From the NCBI RefSeq assembly GCF_029212375.1, contig NZ_JARGNU010000002.1:62001-126000 (forward strand): 64,000 nucleotides of DNA. The letters are read 5' to 3'. This DNA comes from Zhongshania sp. GTDB lineage: Bacteria; Pseudomonadota; Gammaproteobacteria; Pseudomonadales; Spongiibacteraceae. Positions 40,409-50,417 of this stretch are shown piece after piece; within the stretch, counting starts at the first letter, position 1, and each line of letters starts with the position of its first letter. The notes under the pieces are model-generated. The model was not told the origin of the DNA, did not search any database, and saw only the letters and a program-made list of their open reading frames with translations. The position numbers were made by a program, and so were the translations under genes.

Positions 40409-42133
40409 ATGCACTTTGATGGTGGTTTAAAACTGGCAATTGGCCAGCGCAGCAGCGCTGGGCAAAAGCCGGTTAACGAAGATAGCTTGGGTATTTGCAT
40501 ACCCAAGGACGAGCAAATTACCACCAAGGGCGCGGTGGCGGTCATTGCCGATGGCGTGTCTGCGGCAGAGGCTGGAAAGGAAGCGGCTGAAACCTGCGTA
40601 ACCGGTTTTCTAAGTGATTATTTTTCAACTCCAGATTCCTGGTCGGTAAAGCGGTCGGCCCAGCAGGTTTTAAATGCCTTGAATCGCTGGCTGTACGGCC
40701 AGGGGCAGCATTACCTGCAAGCTGAAAAAGGCTATGTTTCCACCCTCAGCATTGCAATCTTTAAATCGCAAACAGCGCATTTATTTCATGTTGGCGACAG
40801 CCGAATTTACCGTTTGCGGGACGGTTGCCTTGAGCAGCTAACCCGCGATCACGCCATGCCTATCAGTCGTGGCAAGTCGTATTTAACCCGCGCTATGGGC
40901 TTGGATATTAATTTGGATGTCGACTATCGCGCCGCAGACGTGGCGGTAGGCGATATATTTTTACTGAGTACCGATGGTATTCACGACGTATTGAGCAGTG
41001 CGCGCTTGCAGGAAATTATCGGCGCGACAGTCGAGGAGGCTGATCTCGACGCCGCGTGTCAGCAGATGATTGATGAGGCGCTGGCGGCGGGTAGTGACGA
41101 CAATCTCAGTTGTCAGTTACTGCGAGTCGATGCGCTGCCATTGGAAGATGCCGGTGATGTTTACCGCAAATTAACTGCGCTGCCGTTTCCGCCGCCGCTG
41201 GCTGTGGGCATGGTGTTAGACGGATTGGTTATTGAAGAAGAGATTCACGCCAGTCCGCGCAGTCAGTTATATAAAGTTTTTGATGCCACGGCAAACCAAC
41301 ATTACGTAATGAAAACGCCGTCGGCAAACTTTAATGACGATCCGGCCTATATCGAACGTTTTATTCTTGAGAGTTGGGTGGGGCGTCGGATTCAAAGTGA
41401 GAATGTTGTAGCGGTGATCGACCCACCGGTGGCGCCGACGTGTCTTTACTATTTGTCGGCGTTTGCACCGGGCCGAACTTTGGGGCAGTGGATGCGTGAG
41501 AATCCCCAGCCCTCTAGTCAGCAGATGTTAGATATTATTTTGCCGGCGGCTAAGGGTTTGCAGGCTATGCACCGCCGCGACACCATTCATCAAGATGTGA
41601 AACCAGACAATATTTTGGTGGGTGATGATGGGCAAATTAAAATCATAGATTTTGGTTCTTGCTATGTGGCAGGTCTCGCCGAGATTGCGGTGCCAATAAG
41701 TCGTGATCGGGTATTGGGTACCGCGCAGTATTCTGCCCCAGAACATGTTTTAGGGCGCCGCCCAGGTGTTAAGGCAGACCAGTTTTCGCTGGCGGTGATT
41801 GTTTTTGAAATATTGACTGGCCATCAACCATTTCAAGGGCGGCTAGAGAGCTGTACCACCACGGCGGCTTTTACTCGTTTAGCGTATATTCCGGCCCGTC
41901 ATTACAATCCGCATGTTCCTTTATGGCTAGATGGCGCCTTGGGGCGAGCGCTAAGTATTAGTCCAGAATTACGTTATAACGATATAGCCGAATTTGTTCA
42001 CGACCTTCAGCACCCTAATCCGGTTTATAACAAAGATAATTTTCAGCCGCTGCTTACCCGCAATCCTTTACGAGTGTGGCAGGGGATTTCATTTATCTTG
42101 TTATTAGCCTTGTTGTGGAGTCTGGGGCGTTAA
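40409..42133 (+). CDS. Bifunctional PP2C-type phosphatase / Ser-Thr protein kinase
   Basis: PP2C motifs VIADGVSAAEAGKEAAE, HVGDSRIYRLRDG, LLSTDGIHDVL; kinase motifs HQDVKPDNILV, IKIIDFGS; C-terminal TM. Confidence 0.92.
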   Translation: MHFDGGLKLAIGQRSSAGQKPVNEDSLGICIPKDEQITTKGAVAVIADGVSAAEAGKEAAETCVTGFLSDYFSTPDSWSVKRSAQQVLNALNRWLYGQGQHYLQAEKGYVSTLSIAIFKSQTAHLFHVGDSRIYRLRDGCLEQLTRDHAMPISRGKSYLTRAMGLDINLDVDYRAADVAVGDIFLLSTDGIHDVLSSARLQEIIGATVEEADLDAACQQMIDEALAAGSDDNLSCQLLRVDALPLEDAGDVYRKLTALPFPPPLAVGMVLDGLVIEEEIHASPRSQLYKVFDATANQHYVMKTPSANFNDDPAYIERFILESWVGRRIQSENVVAVIDPPVAPTCLYYLSAFAPGRTLGQWMRENPQPSSQQMLDIILPAAKGLQAMHRRDTIHQDVKPDNILVGDDGQIKIIDFGSCYVAGLAEIAVPISRDRVLGTAQYSAPEHVLGRRPGVKADQFSLAVIVFEILTGHQPFQGRLESCTTTAAFTRLAYIPARHYNPHVPLWLDGALGRALSISPELRYNDIAEFVHDLQHPNPVYNKDNFQPLLTRNPLRVWQGISFILLLALLWSLGR

Positions 42134-42481
42134 GCCCCCTTGTATTACCTGCACAGCGCCGCTCATGTCCTTTTTAAAGCCCTCCTTATAACGACTTTTT
42201 TGCCAGCATCTTTATGGTGCAAAATTGTGGAAATCACCTATATGGCCGCGCTTGTTCGTGGTGCGTTCTTAATTTATTTCGGGCAAATTAATGTTTTGCT
42301 CTATGCTGCGCGGGTTCTAGCTCTTGGATTTTTTGTGGTGTAGAGCACATAGCAGATGTGAATTCGGTGTAAAAACTAAGTGAATTCGCCATATACAAAA
42401 AATACGATTTCGTTGGCGCGGCTATTGCGGTACAAGCATTAAGATCATGGCGATAATGAGTGCTTAAGGCGCGGTATTATC

Positions 42482-44362
42482 ATGCAGTTAAAACACAACG
42501 AATCGGTGGCGTTTGTGAAAATTTTAACGCGAAATTTATCGGGAATTTGCTGGTTTGTGGCGGTATTGCTACTGCCCGTGACCGCGCATGCCGCGGATCT
42601 CGCAGTGGTGAAAGCCGAGGCTTTAAACTTTTATAGCCAGTCGCGATTGGCCGCACGTAATAACGCCGATGAAGGCGCTCACAAACTTCATTTTTATATT
42701 GCGCATCGCGCAGAAAACTTAGCGCTACAGTCGGTTAGGCTTAGTATCGACGGTCGTGAGATTGCTAAATACAACTACAGTGAGCAAGAATCAAAAATTT
42801 TATTTGATGGTGGTGTGCACCCCTTGCTTGCCCTTAACTTATCGGCGGGGCGCCACCAACTCGCTGCCAAATTTGTGGTGTTGAATCGTGAGGCTGGGCC
42901 GAATGCCGACCGGCTTTCGCCGAGTATTACCCAAGAATTTACGCTGACGGCCAATAAGCAACTGGAATTGGAATTAATCAGCGATGGCTTAGTAAAGTGG
43001 TTGGAAAAACCCAGTATTACAGTTCATGACCGAGGCGTTGAAAACGTCACAGAAAATAGCGATAGCAACCCTCTACTGCGCGCTGTGTATTTTAATGCAC
43101 AGCGGCACTACGCCTTCGAAGCGCTTGCCGACGCAATGTATTTTGTTAAACAAGGCGGTAGCGTTGCCCAGTTCTCGCCGCGCTTGCAGCAGGCATTGCG
43201 GCAAAGTGTGTTTGAGCTGGGTTTGCCAGCAGTGCCCAGTGAGTTAGCGGGTATGAGTGGCCTAACTGCAGAGCATACCAATGACGATATATACCGCAAA
43301 TATAATAGCGGCGTCGAACTCCTTAATCGTGGTCAGCATAGCGAAGGACTTGCCATTCTCACCGCCTTAAGTAATGGCGAGTCGCAGCGTAATGATGAAA
43401 TTATTCTTCGCGATAAAATTAATTTGGCGCTCGGATTTCACTTTTTGCAGCAGGGCGATAGCGAGCAATCCGTGAGCTATTTTAGCAAGGTCCGGCGTTT
43501 GGGCCCTTATGCGAATAAGGCCCTAGTGGGGTTGGGCTGGGCGTTGTTAAGTCCTCGCCAGACAGCGGTCAATTCCCTGCCAGAAAAAGACACCATGGCG
43601 CCGGGTAGTAACGCTAAAGGCATGGCGTATTTGTGGTCAGGCTCAGAAGACGATATCGCCTGGGCGCGTCGTCATACTCCGTTTCGCCGAGCATGGGCGA
43701 TTGCCTCGGGCGCAAAAGAAGAAGACCTACAGGCGGCGATGGTGCCGTGGATGGAGTTAATTAATCGCGACCCCCTCGACCCCGCTGTGCAAGAAGGCTT
43801 ATTAATTCTGCCATACGCGATGTCGCATTGGGCTGGGCAGGGGCCGCGGGCCGAAACTTATTATGTGTCGGCGGTCAGCAGATTGCAGGAATCATTAATG
43901 CTTTTAGACTCGGCGGCGGCAGATATCCACAGCGGTGGCTTGCGCGAGTCAGTGAGTGCAGCCGACAAAGCGGATCTTAGCGGTTGGGATATTTGGCTAT
44001 GTGACCTCTCTGCAGACCGGCAGGGTGCGTATTTAGATTTATTGTTAGACAGCGCGCGCTTTCATATTGCGCTGCGGGAGTTTCGTCAGTTAGGTCGTAT
44101 TCGCAGTGTACTAACAGGCGATGAACGGGGCGATTCGGTTGCTGCCTTGGCCGGTCGGCGCGCCGCACTTATTCAGAATATTGACGAATTAAGCGCGCAG
44201 TGGGGGCTTAATTTAGATCAAACCGCCCTAGCTGAAATTAATAAATATCGCCTGCGCACCGAGCGCTATTTGGCAGAGGCGAATTTTGCCATGGCGCGCA
44301 ACCATGAAAATACGCGCCGCCAAATGACTGAGGTGGTGTGGGACGGGGAGGCGAACAGATGA
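42482..44362 (+). CDS. Secreted protein of unknown function, first gene of ExbBD/AgmX-like cluster
   Basis: Signal peptide LLLPVTAHAADL; TPR-like middle; overlaps next gene ATGA. Confidence 0.72.
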   Translation: MQLKHNESVAFVKILTRNLSGICWFVAVLLLPVTAHAADLAVVKAEALNFYSQSRLAARNNADEGAHKLHFYIAHRAENLALQSVRLSIDGREIAKYNYSEQESKILFDGGVHPLLALNLSAGRHQLAAKFVVLNREAGPNADRLSPSITQEFTLTANKQLELELISDGLVKWLEKPSITVHDRGVENVTENSDSNPLLRAVYFNAQRHYAFEALADAMYFVKQGGSVAQFSPRLQQALRQSVFELGLPAVPSELAGMSGLTAEHTNDDIYRKYNSGVELLNRGQHSEGLAILTALSNGESQRNDEIILRDKINLALGFHFLQQGDSEQSVSYFSKVRRLGPYANKALVGLGWALLSPRQTAVNSLPEKDTMAPGSNAKGMAYLWSGSEDDIAWARRHTPFRRAWAIASGAKEEDLQAAMVPWMELINRDPLDPAVQEGLLILPYAMSHWAGQGPRAETYYVSAVSRLQESLMLLDSAAADIHSGGLRESVSAADKADLSGWDIWLCDLSADRQGAYLDLLLDSARFHIALREFRQLGRIRSVLTGDERGDSVAALAGRRAALIQNIDELSAQWGLNLDQTALAEINKYRLRTERYLAEANFAMARNHENTRRQMTEVVWDGEANR

Positions 44363-47250
44363 AGTGTGTTGCCGCTAAAAAACTACATGCTTTGCAATTG
44401 GCTTGTGCCTTACCGGCATTGCTTGGTTTGAGTGTGCTGGTTGCCGGCTGCCAGCCCGCACTAAAGCCACGCGGAGAGACCCAGACGATTGGCAGTTTGC
44501 TGGAGCGCAATGGCCAGAATCCCGATCGCTTATTTATGAAGAAGCTGCCTCCAAAGAAAATTGCCGACGCCGACGCTGAGGGGCGGCGAGTTGAAATGGA
44601 GGCTTTAAACCACTATCAGCAAGTTTTAAGTTTAGATTCCGCGCCGGGTGTTCGCGCCGAGGCTATGCGCCGATCTGCAGACCTCCGCATTGAAGCGGCA
44701 GGGCGAGATGGCGACGTTAATATGCAGGAGGTGGCTGCGGCAACCGCAATGTATAAACGGCTTATTGCCGAGTTTCCAGATTATCCCAATAAAGATCACG
44801 TAATTTACCAGTTGGCGCGGGCCTATGAATTATCCGGTCGCAGTGAACTGGCAATCAACACCTTGCGGGATTTGGCGCACGATTATCCACAGTCGCAGCG
44901 TGCCAATGACGCCTTATTTCGCTCGGCAGAAATGTTGTATTTGCGCAAGCGCTATCAAGAAGCTGCCGACGAGTACGGACGTTTAATTAGCCAAAACCCA
45001 GCTATGCCTTATTGGCAGATGGCGCAGTATAAATACGCCTGGAGTCAGTATCAGCTGAGCAAACCTGAACTTGCGGTGGGTAGTTTTACCGCGATTTTAA
45101 GTCAGCTCAAGACACTCCGCGAAGTGACGAGTGTAGATCAGCTCCTAACTTATGTGCCGGAAGCCAGCGCAGAGTTGGTGCGCGATACGGTGCGGGGCTT
45201 GAGTTTAGCACTGGCGGCCAAGGCCGACGGCCACAATATTGCTGCTTATTTTGCCAAACTGCCTGGCAATCATTTTTATCCCTTGGTTTATAACAGCCTC
45301 GGCGAACTACTATTGAGCAAAAAGCGGTATACCGACGCCGCCAGTGTCTTTGATGCTTTTGCCAGCGCTTACCCGCAGCACGAATTGGCAATGAGTCACA
45401 GCGAAAAAGCGATTGCTGCTTATCAGCAAGGTGGTTTCACTGGCTTAAAAATCAGCGCACAAGAGGCCTATGTTGAACGTTACGCAGCGGATTTACTCGC
45501 CGCACAGGCCAGTGGAGCGGCGGATGCGGAGTTGCCCAAACTTAGTAGCTTGCTGCGTGACTATACAATGGAGATATTAGCGTTTCGCCATGCCGAGGCT
45601 CAGCAAACGCCTGTGAGTGAAGCTGATTTACGGCTGCAGCGTTTTGCTGCAGTGGCAGCAAGCTATCGCAAAGCGCTGGCGATGTTTCCGAACGACAGCG
45701 ATTTTGCCACGACCAGTATGCGCTACGCTGACGCCTTATTTGATGGCGGCGAAGTTAAAGCCGCGGCCGACCAATACATGGCGGTGGCCTATGATCTGCC
45801 AAGCTATAGCAAGCCAGCCGATGCGGCGTTGGCGTCGGTAAAATCCTACCGCGCGTGGCTGAAAAATGCGCCTGAGGCTGAGCGTGACGCGGCCCAGCAG
45901 GCGGTGATCGCCGCCAGTACTCGAATGGCTGCGGCCTTCCCTCAGCACCCAGAGCGCAGCCGAGTACTGTTGGCCAGTGCCGAAGACCTATACGTATTGC
46001 AACGCCACCAAGAAGCGATAGCGATTGCCGAACCCTTGCTTGTAAATGCGCAGTGGACCGAGCCGAGTTTGCAAAGCAAGGCTTTGAGTATTACTGCCGA
46101 CGCTTACTTTGCACAAAATAGTTTTGACAAAGCGGAGATGTATTACGCCAAGTTATTGCCGATGATTGCTGGGGAGCCAGAGCTGCAGCGGATAGCTAAA
46201 GATCGTTTGGCGGTATCTGTTTATCGCCGAGCGGAGGGGCTTAGAGCCGACGGTGACAGCGCGCTGGCGGCAAATTTATTTTTGCGTGCCGCCGACTTAA
46301 GCCCTGATCCAGTGCTGCGGGCTAATGCAAGTTTTGACGCCGCTGGGCAGTTATATGCAGTTAATAATTGGAAGCAAACGGCCGATGTTTTACAGCGCTT
46401 TCGCAGCGAATTTCCAAATCACGAAATGGCCGGCGATGCGGATAAACTACTTGCCGAAACCTATCAAAAATCAGCGCAACCCGCTTTGGCAGCTGGGGTG
46501 TATGCCCGCATAGCATTAGTCGCTAGCGAAACCCTTGAAACGCGTCGCCAAGCGAGCCTCATGGCGGCAAAGCTTTACGACCAAGCGGGGCTGCGCGAAC
46601 AGGCGCGAGTGGCGATAGAAAATCATATTGCGCAGTTTCCCGCGCCCTTGCTAGAGGCCCAGCAATTTCGGCAGCGCCTGGCTGAAATGGCACCGGCAAA
46701 CAGCGAGCTTCATCACCGCTGGTTAAAAGAAATTATCACTGCCGACAAACTTGCTGCACAACCTATCGCGGCCTCGCAACTACTGGCGGCAGATGCCAGT
46801 TTGCAATTGGCGATGATTGACGTGCGCCGCGCCAATAGCGCCAAGCTGCGCTTGCCTATCGCAAAAAGTTTGCCGCTGCGGCAGCGGGCTATGCAAACCG
46901 CCATCGACAGTTTGGCGCAGGCTTCAGCTTACGGATTTTCTGATATCACCACTAAAGCGAGCTATGAGCTGGGCAATTTATACCGAGACTTTGCTAAAGC
47001 ATTAATGGCATCTGAAAAGCCACGAGAATTGCGCGGCGAAGTGCTGGAAGCGTACGCCCTGCTATTAGAGGAGCAGGCGTATCCCTTTGAGGAAAAGGCA
47101 ATTAGTGCCTTTGAAGCCAATGTTGCGCGTGTTCGCGACGGGGTTTGGACTGCTGGCATGCGGCAAAGCCTTTTTGCCTTAATTGAATTGGCGCCCGCCA
47201 AATACGGTAAACAGCCTCAACTGGAGGACAGCTATGATTCACTTTACTAA
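44359..47250 (+). CDS. Large TPR lipoprotein
   Basis: Lipobox LSVLVAGCQP; multiple TPR-like repeats (AINTLRDLAHDYPQSQRANDALFRSAEMLY). Confidence 0.82.
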   Translation: MKCVAAKKLHALQLACALPALLGLSVLVAGCQPALKPRGETQTIGSLLERNGQNPDRLFMKKLPPKKIADADAEGRRVEMEALNHYQQVLSLDSAPGVRAEAMRRSADLRIEAAGRDGDVNMQEVAAATAMYKRLIAEFPDYPNKDHVIYQLARAYELSGRSELAINTLRDLAHDYPQSQRANDALFRSAEMLYLRKRYQEAADEYGRLISQNPAMPYWQMAQYKYAWSQYQLSKPELAVGSFTAILSQLKTLREVTSVDQLLTYVPEASAELVRDTVRGLSLALAAKADGHNIAAYFAKLPGNHFYPLVYNSLGELLLSKKRYTDAASVFDAFASAYPQHELAMSHSEKAIAAYQQGGFTGLKISAQEAYVERYAADLLAAQASGAADAELPKLSSLLRDYTMEILAFRHAEAQQTPVSEADLRLQRFAAVAASYRKALAMFPNDSDFATTSMRYADALFDGGEVKAAADQYMAVAYDLPSYSKPADAALASVKSYRAWLKNAPEAERDAAQQAVIAASTRMAAAFPQHPERSRVLLASAEDLYVLQRHQEAIAIAEPLLVNAQWTEPSLQSKALSITADAYFAQNSFDKAEMYYAKLLPMIAGEPELQRIAKDRLAVSVYRRAEGLRADGDSALAANLFLRAADLSPDPVLRANASFDAAGQLYAVNNWKQTADVLQRFRSEFPNHEMAGDADKLLAETYQKSAQPALAAGVYARIALVASETLETRRQASLMAAKLYDQAGLREQARVAIENHIAQFPAPLLEAQQFRQRLAEMAPANSELHHRWLKEIITADKLAAQPIAASQLLAADASLQLAMIDVRRANSAKLRLPIAKSLPLRQRAMQTAIDSLAQASAYGFSDITTKASYELGNLYRDFAKALMASEKPRELRGEVLEAYALLLEEQAYPFEEKAISAFEANVARVRDGVWTAGMRQSLFALIELAPAKYGKQPQLEDSYDSLY

Positions 47251-47830
47251 GGTGCTCGTCGCGCTTGTATTACTCAGTGTTGCCGCGTGCAGTTCTGGTC
47301 CGCAGACCATGAAATCTGCGCGGCAGACAAGCAAGGTGTCGTCGGCAGAATTTGATACTGCGCTGGCGCTAATGAAAAGTGGAGACAGCGACGGCGCGAC
47401 TCACGCTTTTTTAAAGCTCAGCGAAAGTCATCCGCGCTCGACTGGGCCGTGGACAAATTTAGGTATTCTTGCAGCGCGGCAACAACAGTATGAATTAGCG
47501 GCCAAGTATTTTTTAGCCGCGCTACAGCGGGAACCTAAGAACGTCGCAGCGCTTAACTGGATGGGTTATATCACCAGCAAAAATGGCAGTTTCGACGCCG
47601 CCTTAGGCTGGTATAGCAAGGCGCTGGCGGTTCGCGATGACTACGCTCCGGCACATTTGAATATGGGTATTCTCTATGAGACGGCGTTTAAACAAAGCGC
47701 CCAGGCGCTAACGCACTACCGCCGCTATCAGGCGCTTACCGGCGGTGACAATATTTTAGTTAGCGCTTGGATCCACAATTTGGAATCCAGCGCGGACTAC
47801 GTGGCGGTGAATGTGTCGCAGGTGAACTAA
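47234..47830 (+). CDS. TPR lipoprotein
   Basis: MIHFTKVLVALVLLSVAACSSGPQ lipobox; TPR repeats; overlaps both neighbours. Confidence 0.82.
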   Translation: MIHFTKVLVALVLLSVAACSSGPQTMKSARQTSKVSSAEFDTALALMKSGDSDGATHAFLKLSESHPRSTGPWTNLGILAARQQQYELAAKYFLAALQREPKNVAALNWMGYITSKNGSFDAALGWYSKALAVRDDYAPAHLNMGILYETAFKQSAQALTHYRRYQALTGGDNILVSAWIHNLESSADYVAVNVSQVN

Positions 47831-48144
47831 TGAAATCATTATTGCTTATTGTTTTGGGGTTTTCTTTGGGGCTGGCTCTGCCCGCTAGCGCAGAGTTGGC
47901 GGATGGCGTCGAGACCAGTGCCGAGCCAGCAATGGGCGTAACCATCCACGGCAGTGACGAGGCGGCGGTCGGTTTGTACTTAATGCCTTGGGGTGAAGAG
48001 CCAATGAGTGATTTAGATCGCCCGCCGCAATTAATAGACGAAGGCCCGCAAACTGTTAATGCTGAGGAGTTTCAGCGTTATGCCGAATGGTATCAGGCGC
48101 ACCGCTCGTATCGTTATTGGCGTCTGCAGCGCAATAACTGGTAG
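47830..48144 (+). CDS. Small secreted protein of unknown function
   Basis: MKSLLLIVLGFSLGLALPASAELADG signal peptide; start overlaps previous stop. Confidence 0.68.
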   Translation: MKSLLLIVLGFSLGLALPASAELADGVETSAEPAMGVTIHGSDEAAVGLYLMPWGEEPMSDLDRPPQLIDEGPQTVNAEEFQRYAEWYQAHRSYRYWRLQRNNW

Positions 48145-48208
48145 TTAAAATTTTGGCGGCAATACCAACGTATAACGAAATTTAATTTGATATTTTTTGA
48201 GGTGAATT

Positions 48209-48853
48209 ATGGAAGCCATTTCGACGTTCATTACGTTTTTTAATAACGGCGGCCACTTTATGTATCCAATAGCGCTGGTGCTCGCTTTTGCCATCGCTAT
48301 TAGCATTGAGCGCTTTGTTTTTTTAACTAAATCCCTTAGCGATAACCGCCGCTTCTGGGCCAAGATTTGGCCAATGCTGAGCGCAGGCGAAATCAGCGAA
48401 GCCGAAGCGTTAATTGGTAAATCAAAGCTCGCCGTTGCGCATATTTTGAATTGTGGGCTTGAGCAAGCGCGAATCGACAGTCGCCGCAGCGACGTAGAAA
48501 TTGCGACTGAAGATGGCCTAATGGCACTGCTGCCAGCCATTGAGCGTCGGACCCATTATTTAGCGACGTTTTCTAACGCCGCGACCTTGCTGGGCTTGCT
48601 CGGAACGGTGTTGGGTTTGATTGGCGCCTTTGGCGCGCTGGGGACTGCCGACCCTGTTGAAAAAGCAAATTTGCTGTCGGCGGGTATTTCCGAGGCCATG
48701 AGCTGTACCGCATTTGGCTTGATGGTGGCGATTCCCTCACTCTTTGCACATGCCTATTTGCAAAGTCAGGCAGGGGAGTTAGTTGATACGCTGGAGTCGG
48801 CCTGCTCGCGGTTTGTAACAGTAATAAATCGCAGTAAAGCGCTGCAGCACTGA
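48209..48853 (+). CDS. MotA/TolQ/ExbB proton channel family protein
   Basis: NNGGHFMYPIALVLAFAIAISIERFVFL; TLLGLLGTVLGLIGAF; ISEAMSCTAFGLMVAIPSLFAHAYL. Confidence 0.93.
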   Translation: MEAISTFITFFNNGGHFMYPIALVLAFAIAISIERFVFLTKSLSDNRRFWAKIWPMLSAGEISEAEALIGKSKLAVAHILNCGLEQARIDSRRSDVEIATEDGLMALLPAIERRTHYLATFSNAATLLGLLGTVLGLIGAFGALGTADPVEKANLLSAGISEAMSCTAFGLMVAIPSLFAHAYLQSQAGELVDTLESACSRFVTVINRSKALQH

Positions 48854-48862
48854 GGTCTAAAG

Positions 48863-49444
48863 ATGAGCGCCATGTTTGATATAGAGCCAGATGTCGATGA
48901 GGGGCCGCGCAGCTCAAGACGAATACGTCGTCTTAAACGGAAGTTGCGCCATCGCCCCGATGGCGAGCTGAATATTGTCTCGATGATCGATGTGTTTGCA
49001 GTACTGGTTTTTTTCTTATTGGTTGGTTCGTCGATTTCGGCCAGTAAATTACATGCGCTAAAATTAAATTTGCCCTCGATTAACGCTGAGCAGGTGGTGA
49101 ATGACAAGCCAGCATTGCATTTAGCAATCAGCCTATTTGAAGATCATTTAGAAATTAGCAATAGCGAGGGTTTAGACAAGGCTATGCCGAAAGTATCCGG
49201 CAAATACGACACTAAAGCGCTAGCTGAGCTGCTGGTGGCCCTGAAAGAAGACCATCCAGACGAATCTAGTATTAGTTTGTTTATTGCAGAAGATATTGCC
49301 TACGAAGATATTGTCGCGGTTATGGACAGCAGCCGAGAGTACCCAGCGGGTAGTGCGGGTGTTAATGGCAGCGCTGCGCTGTTCCCGTTAATTTCCATGG
49401 GTGATGCACCGCAAGACAGCGCTGAAGTGGAGTCAAAACCATGA
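48863..49444 (+). CDS. ExbD/TolR-like biopolymer transport protein (first)
   Basis: GELNIVSMIDVFAVLVFFLLVGSSI single TM with conserved Asp. Confidence 0.88.
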   Translation: MSAMFDIEPDVDEGPRSSRRIRRLKRKLRHRPDGELNIVSMIDVFAVLVFFLLVGSSISASKLHALKLNLPSINAEQVVNDKPALHLAISLFEDHLEISNSEGLDKAMPKVSGKYDTKALAELLVALKEDHPDESSISLFIAEDIAYEDIVAVMDSSREYPAGSAGVNGSAALFPLISMGDAPQDSAEVESKP

Positions 49445-49971
49445 GCAAACGTCAGGAGCGAAAACTTAATCGCGAGGTAAAGCGAGCTGGCCGCGATGTT
49501 GCTATTAATGTGGTTTCGCTTATTGATATATTTGCTATTTTGGTTTTTTACTTGCTGGTGAATGCCGTAGTAGTAGAAGTGATTCCAGAATATCAGAATT
49601 TAAAATTGCCCACTTCGCTAGCCAGTGAAAAGGCGCAACGCACCGTAACGGTTGCGGTAAGTGCCAGCGATATACTGCTGGAAGAACAGCGCATAATGAG
49701 TGTTGAAGACGCCCTGCAATCAGAGCAGCGGGTATTGGCATTATTGGCGGCAGCGCTGGCGCCCCTCATTGCGGTGGCTGGCGCTGACGAGTTCGGCGGT
49801 AAAAGCGAGCCCGATTCGAAAAAATTGGGCAGCGGCAAAGATGTGAATATAGTTGCAGATCGCGATACGCCCTACCGTTTGCTCAAGAAAATTCTCGCAA
49901 CCTGTGTTGATGCGAACTTTGATCATGTTTCCCTCGCCGTGCGGGAAATTACTCAGGGAGGTGGAGCATGA
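49441..49971 (+). CDS. ExbD/TolR-like biopolymer transport protein (second)
   Basis: INVVSLIDIFAILVFYLLVNAVVV TM with Asp; ATGA overlap. Confidence 0.87.
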   Translation: MSKRQERKLNREVKRAGRDVAINVVSLIDIFAILVFYLLVNAVVVEVIPEYQNLKLPTSLASEKAQRTVTVAVSASDILLEEQRIMSVEDALQSEQRVLALLAAALAPLIAVAGADEFGGKSEPDSKKLGSGKDVNIVADRDTPYRLLKKILATCVDANFDHVSLAVREITQGGGA

Positions 49972-50417
49972 ATAGTGCGCTACTAGCCCAAGCCACATTG
50001 GGAAGCGATTACTGGGGAATTACCTTAGCCGCCGACCGGCATTTTAAGCGCATCTTGCTCAATGTAGTGAGCTTGCTGCTATTACTGCTTGTTGCTGCCC
50101 CCTTCTGGGTACTTGATGTTCCCGAGGCGCCGCCAATAGAGCCTGCGACCAGTTACGCTCTTGAACTCTTGCCCGTACCAAAAGCAAAGCCTCTACCAAA
50201 AGAGGTTGCAAAGCCAAAGCCGGTGCTTAAAGCCGCGGCGGTGTCAAAGCCTGTCGCCGTGAGTAAGCCGAAAACGGTGGTTAAAAAAGTAATGCCCCAA
50301 CCTAGACCGGCAAAACCGACTCCTTCCGTAAGTGCCCAAGAGCGGGCTCAGGCCGCAGCCGCGGCTGCCGCGCAGCGCCAAGCTGCAGCAAAAGCCGCGG
50401 CCGCTAAGCTGGGGTAA
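49968..50417 (+). CDS. TonB/AgmX-like transducer, N-terminal half (TM + Pro/Lys/Ala-rich linker)
   Basis: RILLNVVSLLLLLLVAAPFWVLD TM followed by PKAKPLPKEVAKPKPVLK...; ends at TAA overlapping next ATG. Confidence 0.72.
   Translation: MNSALLAQATLGSDYWGITLAADRHFKRILLNVVSLLLLLLVAAPFWVLDVPEAPPIEPATSYALELLPVPKAKPLPKEVAKPKPVLKAAAVSKPVAVSKPKTVVKKVMPQPRPAKPTPSVSAQERAQAAAAAAAQRQAAAKAAAAKLG

Noticed and set aside
42140-42343. 67-aa ORF after the PP2C-kinase
   Set aside because: Hydrophobic but with no RBS-like sequence or recognisable family; most likely chance in an intergenic stretch.
50327-50414. Alanine-codon-rich repeat as a DNA repeat element
   Set aside because: It is the Ala-rich linker of the transducer; no exact tandem unit.
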